Below, piece after piece: positions 10,339-12,148 of a stretch of DNA of 12,148 nt (position 1 is its first letter; each line of letters opens with the position of its first letter). Source of the stretch: DATKMS01 sp035541735 (GTDB lineage: Bacteria; Desulfobacterota; Binatia; HRBIN30); contig DATKMS010000340.1 of the NCBI GenBank assembly GCA_035541735.1, positions 1 to 12,148 on the forward strand, given 5' to 3'. The notes below the pieces were generated by a model. That model was not told where the DNA came from, did not search any database, and saw only the letters and a program-made list of their open reading frames with translations. The translations under genes and the position numbers were made by a program.

Positions 10339-12066
10339 ATGAGAACACTCACTGGTGGTTTGCTGAGGGAACACCCGCTCGGTTGTGCACTTGCACTCGC
10401 CGTGGCGCTCACTGCTTGTGCCGGACGGGTCGGAGCAGCTGACGACGCGCGCCTCGTCAGCCGCGTGATGTTCGACCCGTCGATCATCGTCGGTGAGGCC
10501 CCGCCACGAAGCGCCGCGACCACCGGACTCGTCATCACCCCGAGCTTCGACGCCTCAATCACCAGCGACCCCAACGCCGCCAAGATCATGAATACGATCA
10601 ACGCGGCCATCGCCGTCTACCAGGCACGCTTCTCGGACCCGATCACCGTGTCGATCAGATTTCAGGAGACGACCACCGGACTGGGAATGAGCCAGCACTT
10701 GGTCCCCTGCGCGTCGTGTGCAACCATGTGCGGCTGTGGCACCGTCGCCTATAGCGATTATCGGGCGCACCTTGCGGCTCATGCCACAACGGCCAACGAC
10801 ACAACGGCGCTGGCGCACCTCACGGGAGGTGCGATCAACCCCGTCAATGGTACCCCGAACGTGTGGCTCAACCTGGTCAACCTCCGGGTGTTGGGATTCT
10901 CCGCCAGTCCCTTCCCGGGAATGCCGGACAGCACGATCAGCTTGAATACCTCCATCTGCAATCTCGACCGGTCGGCAAACGACCCCGCCAAGTACGATCT
11001 GATGGCAACCGTCGAACATGAGATCGACGAATCCCTCGGGTGGGTCTCCGCTCTCAACTATCAACAGTATTCTACGGCTGGGCCCTTTCCGCCGGACCTG
11101 TTCCGCTACAACCAAGGGGGCCAGCGGAGCTTCGATACGAATCCCGCTACGCAGGCCTTCTTTTCCATCAACGGCACGACTCAATTGGTGCGGTTCAACC
11201 AAATGGCCGGCGGCGACTACAATGACTGGATCAGTTTTCCGCCTCCTCCGACGCCCCAGGTACAGGACGCCTTCGCCTGGCCCGGCAACATTGCGGACCT
11301 GGGGGTCAATGAAGTAACGGCCCTCGACGTCATCGGTTATACCCCCGTCACGGCCGATTCGGGCGACGAGTCGGGATTCGTGCCACCCGACAAGAACACC
11401 GCCAAGTGCGAGGACGCGGTGGCGAAGAACGCTGCGAAGTTGGCGGACTGCATCCTGAAGAAGTGCCACATCAAGCAGGCCGACGCCGCATTGGCAGGCA
11501 AGTCCTTCGACGAGGAGGCGTGCGAGCAAGGGACCGGGAAGCCCGTTTCCTGCCGCACTGCCTACGACAATGCGACGGCGGCGCTTAGTGCCAAGGGCAC
11601 CTGCCCCGCCTGCCTCGATGCGTCCGCGCAAGGGAATGTCGCTGACCTGGTGACCGCCTTCTTGGAGGACAACAACGGCCTGATCTACTGCGCCGGATCG
11701 AGCAGCTTCGGCGGTGATGACACGGGGTTCGTTCCCCCGGACAAGAACACGGCGAAGTGCGAGGACGCGGTGGCGAAGAACGTCGCGAAGCTGGCGGACT
11801 GCATCCTGAAGAAGTGCCACACCAAGCAGGCCGACGCCGCGTTGGCAGGCAAGTCCTTCGATGAGGAGGCGTGCGAACAAGGGACTGGGAAGCCCGTCTC
11901 CTGCCGTGCAGCCTACGACAAAGCGACGCCGGCGCTCGTCGCCAAGGGCACCTGTCCGGCCTGCCTCGACGCCACCGCGCAGAGCAATCTGGCGGATCTC
12001 GTCACCACCTTCCTGGACGACAATAATGGCCAGATCTACTGCGCGGGATCGACCCCGCTCCCATGA
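10339..12066 (+). CDS. secreted HExxE metalloprotease-like protein with two Cys-rich C-terminal modules
   Basis: A 575-residue exported protein. The ATG at 10339 follows AAGGGGAG at 10327-10334; the GTG at 10321 would put that site inside the gene. The N-terminus has a hydrophobic stretch with LTAC at 24-27, a possible lipobox, or a signal peptidase I site after GAA at about 34. The catalytic-like region has EHEIDESLG with His227, Glu228 and Glu231 (HExxE), as in the NF038122-type metalloprotease family (recalled, not searched). Flanking family features are YSDYRAHLAAHATTANDTTA (about 138-157), NVWLNLVNLRVLGF and PDLFRYNQGG, ending in NEVTALDVIGY. An unusual cysteine cluster, Cys124, 127, 131 and 133, precedes them. 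The C-terminus has two Cys-rich modules (347-454 and 464-571) with eight cysteines each. I infer a cell-surface or secreted protease. Substrate unknown. Confidence 0.85.
   Translation: MRTLTGGLLREHPLGCALALAVALTACAGRVGAADDARLVSRVMFDPSIIVGEAPPRSAATTGLVITPSFDASITSDPNAAKIMNTINAAIAVYQARFSDPITVSIRFQETTTGLGMSQHLVPCASCATMCGCGTVAYSDYRAHLAAHATTANDTTALAHLTGGAINPVNGTPNVWLNLVNLRVLGFSASPFPGMPDSTISLNTSICNLDRSANDPAKYDLMATVEHEIDESLGWVSALNYQQYSTAGPFPPDLFRYNQGGQRSFDTNPATQAFFSINGTTQLVRFNQMAGGDYNDWISFPPPPTPQVQDAFAWPGNIADLGVNEVTALDVIGYTPVTADSGDESGFVPPDKNTAKCEDAVAKNAAKLADCILKKCHIKQADAALAGKSFDEEACEQGTGKPVSCRTAYDNATAALSAKGTCPACLDASAQGNVADLVTAFLEDNNGLIYCAGSSSFGGDDTGFVPPDKNTAKCEDAVAKNVAKLADCILKKCHTKQADAALAGKSFDEEACEQGTGKPVSCRAAYDKATPALVAKGTCPACLDATAQSNLADLVTTFLDDNNGQIYCAGSTPLP
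11377..12051 (+). repeat. tandem Cys-rich module repeat, 351-bp period
   Basis: Two in-frame copies within the protease gene begin at 11377 and 11728, exactly 351 bp (117 codons) apart. Over the 108 aligned residues from FVPPDKNTAK to YCAGS I count 12 differences, and all eight cysteines are kept in both. The DNA is also very similar, pointing to a fairly recent duplication or ongoing gene conversion. The copies are joined by a short Ser/Gly/Asp linker. Confidence 0.92.
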
Positions 12067-12148
12067 GCGGCAACCGACTGCCGAGAAGAAGTGTCAGGCG
12101 CCGAATGCGCCGAACGTACTCGAGCGAGACCGACGGTTCTGGCGCGCT

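Noticed and set aside
10555..11880. 441-codon minus-strand open frame antisense to the metalloprotease
   Set aside because: It repeats only because the Cys-rich modules repeat on the other strand. It has no ribosome binding site or family similarity.
12097..12111. GGCGC/GCGCC hairpin after the metalloprotease gene
   Set aside because: The stem is only 5 bp and no T-run follows, so it is not a supported terminator.

Overview
The window is GC-rich bacterial chromosome. The core order tig-clpP-clpX-lon, followed by an HU gene, two tRNAs and rplM-rpsI, is typical of Deltaproteobacteria-like lineages. The secreted protein at the right end carries two Cys-rich C-terminal modules of a kind I associate with uncultured deltaproteobacterial or Binatota-like genomes. 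That placement is an inference from gene order and protein style, not from a marker comparison.

Left accessory part (1-1166). A partial minus-strand gene at the very edge encodes the helix-turn-helix of a HigA/NadS-like XRE regulator. Its usual N-terminal part is not recognisable. A 42-bp tandem repeat (about 237-541) lies directly upstream of it. After about 370 bases with no convincing gene comes a short plus-strand gene (915-1166, 83 aa) with a good ribosome binding site and no recognised function.

Housekeeping block (1219-8489, all minus strand). In transcription order it runs tig (trigger factor), clpP, clpX, lon, an HU-family DNA-binding protein, tRNA-Val(TAC), tRNA-Asp(GTC), rplM (L13) and rpsI (S9). 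The first four form a tight protein-folding and proteolysis operon. A good sigma70-type promoter sits between lon and the HU gene. The two tRNAs follow HU so closely (17 bp) that they are probably cut out of a shared transcript. A terminator-like hairpin separates tRNA-Asp from rplM.

Right part (8764-12148). Two divergently oriented genes for exported proteins share a 309-bp intergenic region. The minus-strand gene encodes a 421-aa protein of unknown function with a signal peptide. The plus-strand gene encodes a 575-aa metalloprotease-like protein. It has an HExxE motif, an unusual N-terminal cysteine cluster, and two almost identical 117-residue-period Cys-rich modules at the C-terminus. The intergenic region holds a TTGACA-type promoter candidate for the protease. 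It also holds three evenly spaced copies of an 8-bp sequence (direct, inverted, direct) that could form alternative RNA hairpins in the leader of the minus-strand gene.

No mobile element, CRISPR array or phage module is visible. The most unusual items are the protease architecture, the 42-bp repeat array beside a possibly truncated regulator, the alternating inverted repeats, and the HU-tRNA-tRNA-rplM arrangement.
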